A stretch of 45,171 bases of DNA from Stenotrophomonas lacuserhaii (GCF_014836545.1 NZ_JACSQS010000023.1:1-45171); one strand, 5' to 3'; positions 1 to 8,949 are shown, counted from the stretch's first letter. Notes: a model not told the origin generated them from the letters alone. Program-made: numbers and translations.

Positions 1-36
<36 letters not shown>

Positions 37-46
37 ACCCAAACCC

Positions 47-90
47 AGCTGCGGCTTTGAGCCACCCCGCGAGGGGGTCCCACCCGTTCG
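47..90 (-). repeat. 50-bp dispersed repeat, copy 1
   Basis: On the minus strand this reads CGAACGGGTG, then a CCCCCTCGCGGG core, a GGTGGC block and an AGCCGCAGCT-like tail. It matches the copies at 32702-32750 and 44806-44852, with small differences (one extra G, and a 4-nt deletion before the tail). It is intergenic here, upstream of ruvB. Confidence 0.75.
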
Positions 91-140
91 ATCACCCACC
101 AATCGCACGGCGCGCGCCCAATTTGCCGCATAATCGACAG

Positions 141-1181
141 ATGACCGAACACCGCATCATTGGCGCCGACGCCACCCGCGAGGATGACGCCGTCGATGCC
201 AGCATCCGCCCCAAACGCATGGCCGATTACCTCGGCCAGGTGCCGGTGCGCGAGCAGATGGACATCTACATCCAGGCCGCCAAGGCACGCGGCGACGCGC
301 TGGACCACGTGCTGATCTTCGGGCCGCCGGGACTGGGCAAGACCACCCTCAGCCATGTCATCGCCAACGAGCTCGGCGTGGCGCTGCGGGTCACCTCCGG
401 GCCGGTGATCGAAAAGGCCGGTGACCTGGCCGCGCTGCTGACCAACCTGCAGCCGCACGATGTGCTGTTCATCGATGAAATCCACCGCCTGTCGCCGGTG
501 GTCGAGGAAGTGCTGTACCCGGCCATGGAAGACTTCCAGATCGACATCATGATCGGCGAGGGGCCCGCAGCGCGCTCGATCAAGCTCGACCTGCCACCGT
601 TCACCCTGGTCGGCGCGACCACCCGGGCCGGCCTGCTTACCGCGCCGTTGCGCGACCGCTTCGGTATCGTGCAGCGGCTGGAGTTCTATACCGCCGAAGA
701 GTTGACGCGCATCGTGCGCCGCTCGGCGAAGATCCTCGGCATCGACTGCACCGCCGACGGGGCAGGGGAGATCGCACGCCGTTCGCGTGGCACTCCGCGC
801 ATCGCCAACCGGCTGCTGCGGCGCGTGCGCGATTATGCCCAGGTCAAGGCCAATGGGCATATCGACCAGGACGTCGCACAGGCCGCGATGGTGATGCTGA
901 AGGTCGATCCGGAAGGCTTCGACGAGCTCGACCGGCGCTTCCTGCGCACCCTGGTGGACTACTTCGATGGCGGCCCGGTGGGCGTGGAATCGATGGCCGC
1001 GGCGCTGTCCGAAGAGCGCGGCACGCTGGAAGACGTGGTCGAGCCCTACCTGATCCAGCAGGGCTTCCTGGTGCGCACCGCGCGTGGCCGGATGGCCACG
1101 CATCGTGCGTATCGCCATCTGGGCCTGAAGCCGAAGGCGCCCCCGGTAGACCTTTTCGCCGAGCAATCCGACAATGAGTGA
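141..1181 (+). CDS. ruvB: Holliday junction branch migration helicase RuvB
   Basis: RuvB is the AAA+ hexameric motor that, with RuvA, drives branch migration of Holliday junctions before RuvC resolution. The 346-aa product has the usual family length. It shows Walker A GPPGLGKT (residues 61-68), a Walker [11 protein letters not shown] segment near 110, the GATTRAG sensor region followed by the LRDRFG block carrying the arginine finger, and a C-terminal winged-helix domain. An open frame extends upstream to 57, but the ATG at 141 gives the standard [11 protein letters not shown]-terminus. Its last 8 bp overlap ybgC. ruvA and ruvC are not in the window. Confidence 0.97.
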   Translation: MTEHRIIGADATREDDAVDASIRPKRMADYLGQVPVREQMDIYIQAAKARGDALDHVLIFGPPGLGKTTLSHVIANELGVALRVTSGPVIEKAGDLAALLTNLQPHDVLFIDEIHRLSPVVEEVLYPAMEDFQIDIMIGEGPAARSIKLDLPPFTLVGATTRAGLLTAPLRDRFGIVQRLEFYTAEELTRIVRRSAKILGIDCTADGAGEIARRSRGTPRIANRLLRRVRDYAQVKANGHIDQDVAQAAMVMLKVDPEGFDELDRRFLRTLVDYFDGGPVGVESMAAALSEERGTLEDVVEPYLIQQGFLVRTARGRMATHRAYRHLGLKPKAPPVDLFAEQSDNE

Positions 1182-1638
1182 GCCGCGGTTCAGTTGGCCG
1201 ACACGCATTTACTGGGAAGATACCGACGCAGGTGGGGTGGTCTACCACGCCCGCTACGTGGCTTTCATGGAACGGGCACGCACCGAATGGATGCGGGCGC
1301 TGGGCTTCGGCCAGGAGCGCATGCGCAGCGAACACGGCATGGTGTTCGCGGTCCGCTCCATGGAGATGGACTTCATCAAGCCGGCGCGACTGGACGATGC
1401 GCTGCAGGTGAGCGCCACGCTGGTGCAGTGCCGGCGCGCCAGCATGGTCTTTGCCCAGCAGGTGCTGCGCGATGGCCAGCTGCTGCTGGACGCGCAGGTC
1501 AGGATTGCCGCACTGGATGCGGAATCCTTCCGCCCGCGCGGCATGGACGATGCACTGCTGGCGGTCCTGAAGTCCCACGAACACCCTCTTACTCCTACTC
1601 CACACAATCCTAATTTGCAGACTGAGGAACAACGATGA
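1174..1638 (+). CDS. ybgC: Tol-Pal-associated acyl-CoA thioesterase YbgC
   Basis: This is a hot-dog-fold thioesterase of the 4-hydroxybenzoyl-CoA thioesterase family, encoded first in most tol-pal clusters; family members hydrolyse short-chain acyl-CoAs or interact with acyl carrier protein. The 154-aa protein carries the signature [17 protein letters not shown] near the N-terminus, with catalytic Asp18 and His25 in the positions described for YbgC. The ATG lies inside the 3' end of ruvB (8-bp overlap) and the stop overlaps tolQ by ATGA, so translational coupling is likely on both sides. Confidence 0.95.
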   Translation: MSEPRFSWPTRIYWEDTDAGGVVYHARYVAFMERARTEWMRALGFGQERMRSEHGMVFAVRSMEMDFIKPARLDDALQVSATLVQCRRASMVFAQQVLRDGQLLLDAQVRIAALDAESFRPRGMDDALLAVLKSHEHPLTPTPHNPNLQTEEQR

Positions 1639-2411
1639 TCGCAATGCTTCTGGGCCTGCAGGCCACGGTGGTCGAGGCGCTGCCGGAGGACGTCACCAGC
1701 GCCGCCGCCGAAACCGCCGTACAGGCCTCGCGCAGCGGCATCAATTACTGGGAGCTGATGACCAAGGCCAGCATCCCGGTGATCATCATCGTGCTGCTGC
1801 TGCTGGCCGGTTCGTTCATCAGCTGGGTGATCATCTTCCGCAAGGCCCGCGTGTTCTCCCAGGCCACCCGTGAAGCCGATGAGTTCGAGAACCGCTTCTG
1901 GTCCGGTGCCGACCTCGGCAAGCTGTACTCCTCGGCCACCGACCGCAACCGCAGCGTGGGCGGCCTGGAAGCCATCTTCGAAGCCGGTTTCCGCGAGTAC
2001 AACCGGCTGCGCGATCGTCGCGGGCTGGACGGCCGTGCCCTGCTGGAAGGCGCGCAGCGTGCCATGCGCACCACCTACACCCGCGAAGTGGACCGCCTGG
2101 AACGCAACCTGGAGCTGCTGGCCAACATCGGTTCCACCGCCCCCTACGTGGGCCTGGTCGGCACCGTGTTCGGCATCATGGTGACCATGCACGACATGAT
2201 CAACAGCGGTGAGCAGGCCGGCATCGCGTCGGTGGCGCCGGGCATCTCCGAAGCCCTGTTCGCTACTGCGATCGGCCTGTTCGTGGCCATCCCCGCCGTG
2301 TGGGCGTACAACCGTTTCACCACGCGCGTGGAGCGCATGGCAGTGCGGTTTGAAACCTTCGCCGATGAGTTCAGCTCCATCCTGCAGCGCCAGACCGGCG
2401 CAGACGACTGA
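1635..2411 (+). CDS. tolQ: Tol-Pal proton-channel subunit TolQ
   Basis: TolQ is the inner-membrane MotA/ExbB-family subunit that, with TolR, converts the proton motive force into movement of TolA during outer-membrane constriction. The 258-aa protein has a first membrane segment at about 48-68 and two more at about 165-190 and 205-228, with a large cytoplasmic loop between. The segment ANIGSTAPYVGLVGTVFG is typical. It has roughly 28 more N-terminal residues than E. coli TolQ. The start overlaps the ybgC stop by 4 bp; tolR begins 20 bp after its stop. Confidence 0.96.
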   Translation: MIAMLLGLQATVVEALPEDVTSAAAETAVQASRSGINYWELMTKASIPVIIIVLLLLAGSFISWVIIFRKARVFSQATREADEFENRFWSGADLGKLYSSATDRNRSVGGLEAIFEAGFREYNRLRDRRGLDGRALLEGAQRAMRTTYTREVDRLERNLELLANIGSTAPYVGLVGTVFGIMVTMHDMINSGEQAGIASVAPGISEALFATAIGLFVAIPAVWAYNRFTTRVERMAVRFETFADEFSSILQRQTGADD

Positions 2412-2431
2412 GCCCAGGCGAGGAGCCCACC

Positions 2432-2857
2432 ATGAGTGCCATCGGTCGCCGCAAGCGGCGCAAGCTCAAATCCGAAATCAACGTCGTGCCGTACATCGAC
2501 GTCATGCTCGTGCTGTTGATCATCTTCATGGTCACCGCGCCGCTGCTGACGCTCAGCTTCGAGGTTGAACTGCCCCGTTCCAACGCGAAGGCGCTGGAGA
2601 GCAAGCAGGATCCGATCGTCGTTTCCGTGCGCGCGGACGGCCAGCTGAGCCTGAAGCTGTCCGACGAAAAGCAGCCCACGGCGATGTCCGCCGAGGAGAT
2701 GCAGGCCCGGCTGGGCGGCATCGTGGCGCAGGACAAGACGGTCCGCGTGATCGTCGCCGCCGACCGTGCCGTGGCCTATGAAAAGGTCGTGGCGGCAATG
2801 GACGTGCTGAAGCGCGCGAACGTGGAAAAGGTTGGCCTGGCCACCGATGCACAGTGA
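2432..2857 (+). CDS. tolR: Tol-Pal subunit TolR
   Basis: TolR is the ExbD-family partner of TolQ: one membrane helix and a periplasmic domain that engages peptidoglycan. The 141-aa protein has a basic N-terminus (RRKRRKLK) and then a membrane helix. Asp23 in PYIDVMLVLL sits at the same number as the essential proton-carrying Asp23 of E. coli TolR. The ATG follows a GAGGAG ribosome binding site at 2419-2424. tolA starts inside its last codons. Confidence 0.96.
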   Translation: MSAIGRRKRRKLKSEINVVPYIDVMLVLLIIFMVTAPLLTLSFEVELPRSNAKALESKQDPIVVSVRADGQLSLKLSDEKQPTAMSAEEMQARLGGIVAQDKTVRVIVAADRAVAYEKVVAAMDVLKRANVEKVGLATDAQ

Positions 2858-3917
2858 CGCCTTGCCGCCGCCGCGCGACGAAGAACAGGGCTGGGCCTGG
2901 CCGGTAAGCCTTGCCGCGCTGGTCCACCTGCTGCTTGCACTGGTCTTCATCGTGGCCTGGCTGTGGTCGCCCGAGCGCAACACCGAAGCCGCTGCCGGGG
3001 ACCCGGCGGTGCAGGCCGACATGGCCCTGTCCAGCGCCGAGGCCTCGGCGGCACGGCAGGCGCTGCGCCAGTCCGAGCGCCTGGAAACGCTGCCCGAGCC
3101 GATCCCCGAGCCCATCGCCGAGCCCGAACCGATCCCGGAAGACACCATCCCGCCGCCGCAGCCGACCCCCGAACCGCGCCCGATGGACGCGCCCACGCCG
3201 CAGCAGTCGCAGGCGCAGGAGCGCGTGGCGCAGCCAGACAAGGTCGACCAGGACGCGGTCAGCGCGCTGGCCATTTCGCAGGAAAAGGCCAGGCAGGAGC
3301 AGGAGGCGAAGCGTCGCCAGGAGCAGATCGACCTGACCGAGCGAAAGCGCCAGGAAGAGGCCGAACAACGCGCACGACTGGCCAAACAGCAGGAAGCGGA
3401 CCGCCAGAAGAAGATCGCCGAGGACGAGCGCAAGGCCAACGAAACCAAGGCCGAGGCGGACAAGCAGAAGAAGATCGCCGAGCTGCGTTCGCGCCGTGAG
3501 CAGGCCGAGAAGGAAGCCAAGCTGGCCGAGCAGCGGCTGCGCCAGGTGGCGGCCGCGCGCAACGCGGCGGCCGCGTCCAATGCCAGTGCCAGCAGCAGTG
3601 CGGCCTCGCAGCCGGCGGGTGGGGCAGGCGGCACCAGTGACGATCTGACCGCCAAGTACGCCGCAGCGATCCAGGCCAAGGTGCAGGACGCCTGGATCCG
3701 TCCGGACAACATCGCCTCCGGCCAGCGCTGCCAGATCGTGATCACCCAGCTGCGCGGTGGCCGCGTGCTGTCGGCCAAGGTCGGCGCCAGCTGTCCGTAC
3801 GACGAGGCCGGCAAGCGCTCGATCGAAGCGGCGGTGCTGAACGCCCAGCCGCTGCCGTACGCGGGGTTCGAGCAGGTGTTCAACCGCGAGCTGATCCTCA
3901 ACTTCCGCCCGGATTGA
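2847..3917 (+). CDS. tolA: Tol-Pal periplasm-spanning protein TolA
   Basis: TolA links the TolQR motor to Pal and TolB across the periplasm. From the ATG at 2847 the product is 356 aa: a short cytoplasmic tail, one membrane helix (about 18-38), a Pro/Glu-rich stretch of PEPIPEP-type repeats, a long Lys/Glu/Gln/Ala-rich helix rich in KQKKIAE-like heptads, an Ala/Ser linker and a C-terminal TonB-like domain. A TTG at 2832 is in frame, but the ATG gives the more usual short tail. It overlaps tolR by 11 bp. Confidence 0.94.
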   Translation: MHSDALPPPRDEEQGWAWPVSLAALVHLLLALVFIVAWLWSPERNTEAAAGDPAVQADMALSSAEASAARQALRQSERLETLPEPIPEPIAEPEPIPEDTIPPPQPTPEPRPMDAPTPQQSQAQERVAQPDKVDQDAVSALAISQEKARQEQEAKRRQEQIDLTERKRQEEAEQRARLAKQQEADRQKKIAEDERKANETKAEADKQKKIAELRSRREQAEKEAKLAEQRLRQVAAARNAAAASNASASSSAASQPAGGAGGTSDDLTAKYAAAIQAKVQDAWIRPDNIASGQRCQIVITQLRGGRVLSAKVGASCPYDEAGKRSIEAAVLNAQPLPYAGFEQVFNRELILNFRPD

Positions 3918-3925
3918 CCCGTGCC

Positions 3926-3995
3926 GGTGGGTGACGACCGTTGGTCGTCACGCCTCGGACAGGAAGAGCGTGACGACCAACGGTCGTCACCCACC
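3926..3995. repeat. REP-like nested inverted repeat between tolA and tolB
   Basis: Arms 3926-3953 and 3968-3995 are perfect 28-nt reverse complements around a 14-nt loop. Each arm is itself a hairpin (GTGACGACC, 3-nt loop, GGTCGTCAC), as in a pair of REP units. It begins 8 bp after the tolA stop and could attenuate transcription or stabilise the upstream mRNA, which may explain why tolB is separated from the overlapped block before it. Confidence 0.85.
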
Positions 3996-4035
3996 GAAGC
4001 CCCATCCACCGAAGCCCCATCCACCGAAGCCCCCG
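3991..4035. repeat. 15-bp tandem repeat, three units
   Basis: CCACCGAAGCCCCAT occurs twice exactly and a third time with a changed end. The first unit overlaps the right arm of the REP-like palindrome, so the array probably arose by local duplication of its flank. Confidence 0.85.
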
Positions 4036-4139
4036 TTAGCTCGTACCGACCTTGCTTTCACACCGGTCTGGTTCATGATTGCGAAACCGTTCACCCCGTT
4101 CCTGCTATCCCTCGCTGTGGTTCCTTGACTGAGCATTCC

Positions 4140-5459
4140 ATGAAAAAGATGCCCCGCTGGATGGTCGCGTTCGCGGCCCTGTTGCTTCCCTTTGCCGCGC
4201 TCGCGCAGCAGAAGGGCCTTGAGATCGACATCGTGGGCGGCAGTGCCTCGGCCACGCCGATCACTGTCGTGCCGATGCCCTACGAGGGTTCGGCCGCCGC
4301 GCCGCAGACCGACGTGGCCGCGGTGATCCGCGCCGACCTGGACCGTTCGGGCCAGTTCCGCACGCTGCCCGAAGCGCAGATCGTGGAAAAGCCCACCCGC
4401 GGCGGTGACATCCAGTTCCCGACCTGGCGCGCGCTGAAGCAGAACTACATCGTGGTCGGCCGCGTGCAGGACGCCGGTGCCGGCGCGTACCGCGTCGAAT
4501 ACGAGCTGTATGACGTGCCCAAGGGCGAGCGCCTGCTGGGCTTGGCGATGACCGCGCGCGGCAACGCCATGCGCGATGTCGCCCACCAGATGGCCGATGC
4601 GATCTACGAAAAGATCACCGGCGTGCGTGGCGCGTTCTGGACCCGGATCGCCTACATCACCGCCAGCGGCCGCGGCGATGCCATGCGCTACGCGCTGATG
4701 GTGGCCGATTCGGATGGCTACAACCCGCAGACCATCGTGCGTTCGGCCGAACCGCTGCTGTCGCCTTCGTGGAGCCCGGATGGCGGCAAGCTGGCCTACG
4801 TCAGCTTCGAGCGCGGCAATTCGGCGATCTACATCCAGAACATCGCCACCGGTGCACGTGAGCTGGTGACCAGCTTCCGCGGCATCAACAGCGCCCCGGC
4901 GTTCTCCCCGGACGGCCGCAAGCTGGCCCTGACGCTGTCGCGTTCGGGCAATCCGGAGGTCTACTCGATGGACCTGGGCAGCAAGCAGCTGACCCAGCTG
5001 ACCAACCACCTGGCCATCGACACCGAGCCGACCTGGGCCCCGGATGGCAGCGCGGTGTACTTCACCTCCGATCGCGGCGGCCGTCCGCAGGTCTACAAAG
5101 TTGCTGCAAGCGGCGGCAGCGCCGAGCGCGTTACCTTCCAGGGCAATTACAACGCCAAGCCGTCGGTTTCCTGGGACGGCAAGAAGATCGCCGTGGCACA
5201 GGGTTCGGGCAACAGCTACAAGGTCGCGATGATGGACAGCTCGCTGGGTTCGCCGCGCTGGAGCACGCTCTCCACCGGTTCGCTGGATGAGTCGCCCAGC
5301 TTCGCGCCGAACGCCAGCATGGTGCTCTACGCCGCGCGCGAAGGCGGCCGTGGCGTGCTGTACGCCGTGTCGGCCGATGCCCGTGTCCGCCAGCGACTGG
5401 TGCTGGCCGACGGCGATGTTCGCGAGCCCGCATGGTCGCCATACCGTACCAAGCGCTAA
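4140..5459 (+). CDS. tolB: Tol-Pal periplasmic beta-propeller protein TolB
   Basis: TolB is the periplasmic partner of Pal and TolA. The 439-aa product starts with a signal peptide (MKKMPRWMV, hydrophobic core, probable cleavage after AALA at residue 22). An N-terminal alpha/beta domain follows, then a six-bladed propeller with repeats such as SWSPDGGKLAYVS, AFSPDGRKLALTL and TWAPDGSAVYFTS. The frame is open upstream to 3921 through the palindrome, but only the ATG at 4140 gives a signal peptide. pal follows after 64 bp. Confidence 0.96.
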   Translation: MKKMPRWMVAFAALLLPFAALAQQKGLEIDIVGGSASATPITVVPMPYEGSAAAPQTDVAAVIRADLDRSGQFRTLPEAQIVEKPTRGGDIQFPTWRALKQNYIVVGRVQDAGAGAYRVEYELYDVPKGERLLGLAMTARGNAMRDVAHQMADAIYEKITGVRGAFWTRIAYITASGRGDAMRYALMVADSDGYNPQTIVRSAEPLLSPSWSPDGGKLAYVSFERGNSAIYIQNIATGARELVTSFRGINSAPAFSPDGRKLALTLSRSGNPEVYSMDLGSKQLTQLTNHLAIDTEPTWAPDGSAVYFTSDRGGRPQVYKVAASGGSAERVTFQGNYNAKPSVSWDGKKIAVAQGSGNSYKVAMMDSSLGSPRWSTLSTGSLDESPSFAPNASMVLYAAREGGRGVLYAVSADARVRQRLVLADGDVREPAWSPYRTKR

Positions 5460-5523
5460 AAGAGTGTTAATATTTTCCGAGATTTACCCCATTCACCGGC
5501 TTAGGAGCCTCAAAGGTATCGCC

Positions 5524-6039
5524 ATGAACAAGACCACCAAAGTTCTGCTTGTTTCCCTGTTGTCCGTGGCCGCCTTGGCCGGTTGCTCGAAGAAGGTGAA
5601 GGAAGTGCCGGCCGAGCCGGCCACCACGCCGACCACCACCCAGCCGACCGGCCCGTCGACCTCCGGCCTGTACGGCCCGGGCGACCTGGACACCGATGCC
5701 TGCCTGCGCCAGCGCGTTGTGTACTTCGACCTGGACCAGGATTCGGTCAAGGCCGAGTTCCAGGCGATCATGGCCTGCCACGCCAAGTACCTGCGTGACC
5801 GTCCGTCCTCGCGCATCACCCTGCAGGGCCACACCGACGAGCGCGGTTCGCGTGCGTACAATCAGGCCCTGGGCGAGCGTCGTGGCAACGGCGTCAGCTC
5901 CGCGCTGCAGGCCAACGGTGGTTCGGCTTCGCAGCTGACCGTCGTGTCCTACGGTGAAGAGCGTCCGGTCTGCACCGATTCGAGCGAGTCCTGCTGGTCG
6001 CAGAACCGTCGCGTCGAAATCGTCTACACCGCGCAGTAA
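5524..6039 (+). CDS. pal: Peptidoglycan-associated lipoprotein Pal
   Basis: Pal is the outer-membrane lipoprotein that binds peptidoglycan and completes the Tol-Pal system. The 171-aa precursor has a signal peptide and the lipobox LAGC, with lipidated Cys21. The OmpA-like domain includes VYFDLDQDSV, LQGHTDERGSRAYNQALGERR and a C-terminal QNRRVEIVY. Two Cys in VCTDSSESCW might form a disulfide. The ATG at 5524 follows AAAGG at 5512-5516. The AT-rich 60 bp upstream (including TTAATATTTT) could hold an internal promoter. Confidence 0.97.
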   Translation: MNKTTKVLLVSLLSVAALAGCSKKVKEVPAEPATTPTTTQPTGPSTSGLYGPGDLDTDACLRQRVVYFDLDQDSVKAEFQAIMACHAKYLRDRPSSRITLQGHTDERGSRAYNQALGERRGNGVSSALQANGGSASQLTVVSYGEERPVCTDSSESCWSQNRRVEIVYTAQ

Positions 6040-6042
6040 TCC

Positions 6043-6861
6043 ATGCGCATCGGCATCAATCTGATGCTGGCCGTGGCGGCAGCCTTCATGGCTGCCGCCC
6101 CGGCGTACGCGCAGCGGCAGAGCCTTGCCGACCGCGTCGGCGCGATCGAGCAGCAGCTGTACAACAACAGTGCCAACACGGACCTGTTGAACCAGATTAC
6201 CCAGCTCCGCCAGCAGGTCGGGCAGATGCAGGGCACGATCGAACAGTTGCAGCACGATAACGCCCAGCTCAAGCAGGGCAACCAGGACGCGTTCCTGGAC
6301 CTGGACGAACGCCTGAACCGCCTCGAAGGTGGCGCAGCGCCGGTCGTTCCGTCGGCACCCGGCAGCAATGCACCGCTTCCCCCGGTTCCGGCCGTGCAGC
6401 CTCCCGCAGCGGCCACTTCAGAGCGGCCGCCTTCGGTACATGGCGACGCAGGCAGCCTGGCGGTCAGCGGCGATGAGCGCACCACCTACAACGTCGCCTT
6501 CGATGCATTGAAGGCCGGCAAGTACGATGACTCCGCGCAGCTGTTCCTGAGTTTCCTGGAGTTGTACCCCAGCGGTGTCTACGCCCCCAACGCGCTGTAC
6601 TGGCTGGGCGAGAGTTATTACGCCACCCGCAATTTCCCGATGGCCGAGCAGCGTTTCCGTGAGCTGATCTCGCGCTATCCGACCCACGACAAGGCCTCCG
6701 GTGGCCTGCTGAAAGTCGGTCTTTCCCAGTTTGGCGCAGGCCAGGTGGAGCAGGCCCAGCAGACGCTGGAATCGGTCGTGGCGCAGTACCCCGGCTCGGA
6801 CGCCGCGCGCACCGCGCAGGACCGCCTGCAGTCGATCCGCCTGGGCCAGCAGATCCGCTGA
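6043..6861 (+). CDS. cpoB: Cell division coordinator CpoB (YbgF), TPR protein
   Basis: CpoB/YbgF is the periplasmic TPR protein encoded after pal; in E. coli it coordinates Tol constriction with PBP1b peptidoglycan synthesis. The 272-aa protein has a signal peptide ending near AYAQ, a Gln-rich trimerising coiled coil (about 30-85), a Pro/Ala linker, and three TPR-like repeats (from YNVAFDALKAGKYDDS). It starts 3 bp after the pal stop, so co-translation is likely. A PBP1b gene is also present in this window at 29736. Confidence 0.93.
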   Translation: MRIGINLMLAVAAAFMAAAPAYAQRQSLADRVGAIEQQLYNNSANTDLLNQITQLRQQVGQMQGTIEQLQHDNAQLKQGNQDAFLDLDERLNRLEGGAAPVVPSAPGSNAPLPPVPAVQPPAAATSERPPSVHGDAGSLAVSGDERTTYNVAFDALKAGKYDDSAQLFLSFLELYPSGVYAPNALYWLGESYYATRNFPMAEQRFRELISRYPTHDKASGGLLKVGLSQFGAGQVEQAQQTLESVVAQYPGSDAARTAQDRLQSIRLGQQIR

Positions 6862-6884
6862 GGCCCGCATGGTGGTGATTTCCC

Positions 6885-6907
6885 GTAGAGCCGAGCCTAG
6901 CTCGGCT
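6885..6907 (+). repeat. SMAG-type (GTAG) REP hairpin
   Basis: GTAG at 6885-6888 is followed by an 8-bp stem AGCCGAGC / GCTCGGCT with loop CTA. A GTAG head and short imperfect palindrome are the features described for SMAG elements of Stenotrophomonas maltophilia. It lies in the 75-bp gap between cpoB and queE. Confidence 0.8.
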
Positions 6908-6936
6908 GTTTGCGTTTCAGAGTCCATGATCCTTGT

Positions 6937-7635
6937 ATGAAGTCGATTCCCGCCAACGCCGTTGCCACGCCCAGTGACATCGTCCAGTCGCCGCTGCCGC
7001 GGCTGAAGATCACCGAGATATTCACGTCGCTGCAAGGCGAGGCGGATACCGCGGGCTGGCCCACCGTGTTCGTGCGCCTGACCGGCTGTCCGCTGCGCTG
7101 CCAGTACTGCGACACCGCCTATGCCTTCCATGGCGGTACCTGGTGGGATATCGACGATATCGTGGCCGAGGTGCTCGCCCAGGGCGTGCGCCACGTCTGC
7201 GTGACCGGCGGCGAGCCGCTGGCACAGAAGCGCTGCCTGATCCTGCTGCAGAAGCTGTGCGACGCCGGCATGGACGTTTCGCTGGAAACCTCCGGTGCGC
7301 TGGATGTGTCCGAGGTGGATCGGCGCGTGTCGCGCGTGGTTGACCTGAAGACGCCGGGTTCTGCCGAGATGGCGCGCAACAAACTGGAAAACCTGCCCCT
7401 GCTGACCGCGCGTGACCAGGTCAAGTTCGTGATCTGCAGCCGCGAGGACTACGACTGGGCCAAGGCCATGGTCGTCGAACACGCGCTGTCCGAACGCACG
7501 ATGGTGCTGTTCTCGCCCAGCAAGGGTGAAATCACCGCCCGCGAGCTGGCCGACTGGATCGTCGCCGACCGGTTGCCGGTGCGCTTCCAGATGCAGCTGC
7601 ACAAACTCCTCTGGAATGACGAGCCGGGCAGGTAA
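6937..7635 (+). CDS. queE: 7-carboxy-7-deazaguanine synthase QueE
   Basis: QueE is the radical-SAM enzyme that converts 6-carboxytetrahydropterin to 7-carboxy-7-deazaguanine on the way to preQ0 and queuosine. The 232-aa protein has the iron-sulfur cluster motif CPLRCQYC (Cys51, Cys55, Cys58), typical [17 protein letters not shown] upstream, and VTGGEPL downstream. A TTG at 6910 is in frame but lies next to the SMAG hairpin; the ATG at 6937 is preferred. queC follows after 76 bp. Confidence 0.94.
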   Translation: MKSIPANAVATPSDIVQSPLPRLKITEIFTSLQGEADTAGWPTVFVRLTGCPLRCQYCDTAYAFHGGTWWDIDDIVAEVLAQGVRHVCVTGGEPLAQKRCLILLQKLCDAGMDVSLETSGALDVSEVDRRVSRVVDLKTPGSAEMARNKLENLPLLTARDQVKFVICSREDYDWAKAMVVEHALSERTMVLFSPSKGEITARELADWIVADRLPVRFQMQLHKLLWNDEPGR

Positions 7636-7711
7636 GCTGCCGCGTCGTTCCTGGTTCACCCCGGCGCGGGACAGCGTGCTGGCTCCCCTCCCCAAACCGG
7701 ATGATTCACCC

Positions 7712-8377
7712 ATGAAGAAGGCAGTCGTGCTTCTCTCCGGCGGCATGGATTCGGCCGCCGTCATTGCCCTCGCTCAGGAACAGGGCTTCGCCGTGCATGC
7801 GCTCAGCGTGCGCTACGGGCAACGCCACACCTCCGAACTGGAGGCCGCCGCCCGCGTGGCCGCCGCCCAGGGCGTGGTGCTGCACAAGACCGTGGACGTG
7901 GACCTGCGCAGCATCGGCGGTTCGGCATTGACCGATGACATCGACGTACCCGAGGCGGGCGGCGAGGGCATCCCGGTCACCTACGTGCCGGCGCGCAACA
8001 CGATCATGCTTTCACTGGCGCTGGGCTGGGCCGAAGTGATCGGTGCCAACGATATTTTCTGTGGCGTCAACGCGGTGGACTACTCCGGCTATCCCGACTG
8101 CCGTCCGGAGTTCATCGCCGCGTTCCAGGCGCTGGCCAACCTGGCCACCAAGGCGGGGGTGGAAGGGGCGGGCATCACCGTGCACGCACCGCTGCAGTTC
8201 CTCAGCAAGGCGCAGATCGTCAGCGAAGGCGTGCGGCTGGGCGTGGATTTCGGGCTAACGGTGTCGTGCTACAACGCCAACGCCGAAGGTGCCGCCTGCG
8301 GCCACTGTGATGCCTGCCGGCTGCGCGCACAGGGCTTCGACGAGGCCGGCATCGCCGATCCCACCCACTACGCCTGA
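7712..8377 (+). CDS. queC: 7-cyano-7-deazaguanine synthase QueC
   Basis: QueC uses ATP and ammonia to turn 7-carboxy-7-deazaguanine into preQ0. The 221-aa protein begins [16 protein letters not shown], with the PP-loop SGGMDS at 9-14. Four C-terminal Cys (186, 196, 199, 202; [17 protein letters not shown]) form the zinc site. The ATG at 7712 gives the standard N-terminus, although the frame is open upstream into queE. It completes the tol-pal-queE-queC-tRNA-Lys order known from pseudomonads and xanthomonads. Confidence 0.96.
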   Translation: MKKAVVLLSGGMDSAAVIALAQEQGFAVHALSVRYGQRHTSELEAAARVAAAQGVVLHKTVDVDLRSIGGSALTDDIDVPEAGGEGIPVTYVPARNTIMLSLALGWAEVIGANDIFCGVNAVDYSGYPDCRPEFIAAFQALANLATKAGVEGAGITVHAPLQFLSKAQIVSEGVRLGVDFGLTVSCYNANAEGAACGHCDACRLRAQGFDEAGIADPTHYA

Positions 8378-8390
8378 CATGCGCGGGCGC

Positions 8391-8420
8391 TTCACCTCGG
8401 CACCCGAATCAGGGTAGAAT
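8391..8420 (+). promoter_or_regulatory. Probable sigma-70 promoter of tRNA-Lys
   Basis: TTCACC (8391-8396) and TAGAAT (8415-8420) are spaced 18 bp and lie about 33 bp upstream of the mature tRNA 5' end. The -10 matches the consensus at 5 of 6 bases and the -35 at 4 of 6. A short stem CCCCGG / CCGGGG follows in the leader. Confidence 0.6.
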
Positions 8421-8452
8421 GCACGCCCCCGGAGCAAGGCCGGGGCAGCAAT

Positions 8453-8528
8453 GGGCCGTTAGCTCAGTTGGTAGAGCAGAAGACTTTTAATCTTTTGGTC
8501 GATGGTTCGAATCCATCACGGCCCACCA
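8453..8528 (+). tRNA. tRNA-Lys(UUU)
   Basis: The 76-nt cloverleaf has acceptor GGGCCGT pairing with ACGGCCC, D arm GCTC/GAGC, anticodon stem GAAGA/TCTTT with loop CTTTTAA (anticodon TTT), T arm GATGG-TTCGAAT-CCATC, discriminator A and an encoded CCA. The 3' end is intact and no integrase lies nearby, so it is not visibly used as an attachment site. Confidence 0.98.
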
Positions 8529-8547
8529 TTGCAGGCAGTAGCAGAAA

Positions 8548-8570
8548 AGCGCCCCGGAGGCGCTTTTTTT
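8548..8570 (+). terminator. Intrinsic terminator of tRNA-Lys
   Basis: A 6-bp stem AGCGCC / GGCGCT with loop CCGGA runs directly into seven T. It starts 20 bp after the tRNA CCA. Confidence 0.9.
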
Positions 8571-8949
8571 GTGGGCTACTGATGGTCGAAATCGAAAATT
8601 TCCTGGCGCGGGAGCCCCGAGGTATTGGAGTCACCCCGCGGGGCGATGTAGTTGATGACCGACCACAGGACATAGCCCAGTGTCGCGGCACCCAGCACCT
8701 TGCTGCCCGCCTGCAGTGCACGTTGCCCGCACGCTATCGGCGTGTCCCTCCGGTTCGGCGGCAGCAGTGTGTTGCTGCGGGCTGGCAGGACACACAGTGA
8801 CGGCGCTATAAAAATCGCTCAGCGGCACGCTGCCGGCGTGCACCATTCCGCGCTGCGCCATGATCGGCCGCGCGTCGCTTCTCCGTCTCATTCAGAGCTG
8901 ACATGGCAGGCGAGTATGGTCAAGGTTGGTTCGGGAGGACAGCGCACAG
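8571..8949. other. 379-bp gap without a confident gene
   Basis: The gap lies between the tRNA terminator and the next gene. It holds a possible 40-codon minus-strand ORF (8576-8698), a GCAGCA/TTGCTGC hairpin near 8762-8778, and a TATAAA at 8807-8812 without a good -35. Nothing else was recognised. Confidence 0.5.
8576..8698 (-). CDS. Possible 40-aa membrane microprotein (doubtful)
   Basis: A minus-strand frame starting at GTG 8698 would encode VLGAATLGYVLWSVINYIAP followed by a polar tail ending EIFDFDHQ: one hydrophobic helix and an acidic C-terminus. In favour is the sensible composition, unlike most shadow frames. Against it, there is no ATG, the ribosome binding site is weak (AGGCGG), and its end abuts the tRNA terminator. 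It could be a real small gene or a decayed remnant. Confidence 0.25.
   Translation of the reverse strand: MLGAATLGYVLWSVINYIAPRGDSNTSGLPRQEIFDFDHQ

Noticed and set aside
3991..4035. Short direct repeats as a CRISPR array
   Set aside because: Units are 15 bp and head to tail with no spacers; they are a simple tandem duplication.
8453..8528. tRNA-Lys as an integration site of a genomic island
   Set aside because: No integrase, no second copy of the tRNA 3' end in the window, and the downstream genes have ordinary composition.
8464..8721. Minus-strand frame ending GRDGFEPSTKRLKVFCSTN
   Set aside because: This is the antisense translation of tRNA-Lys, a frequent false gene call.
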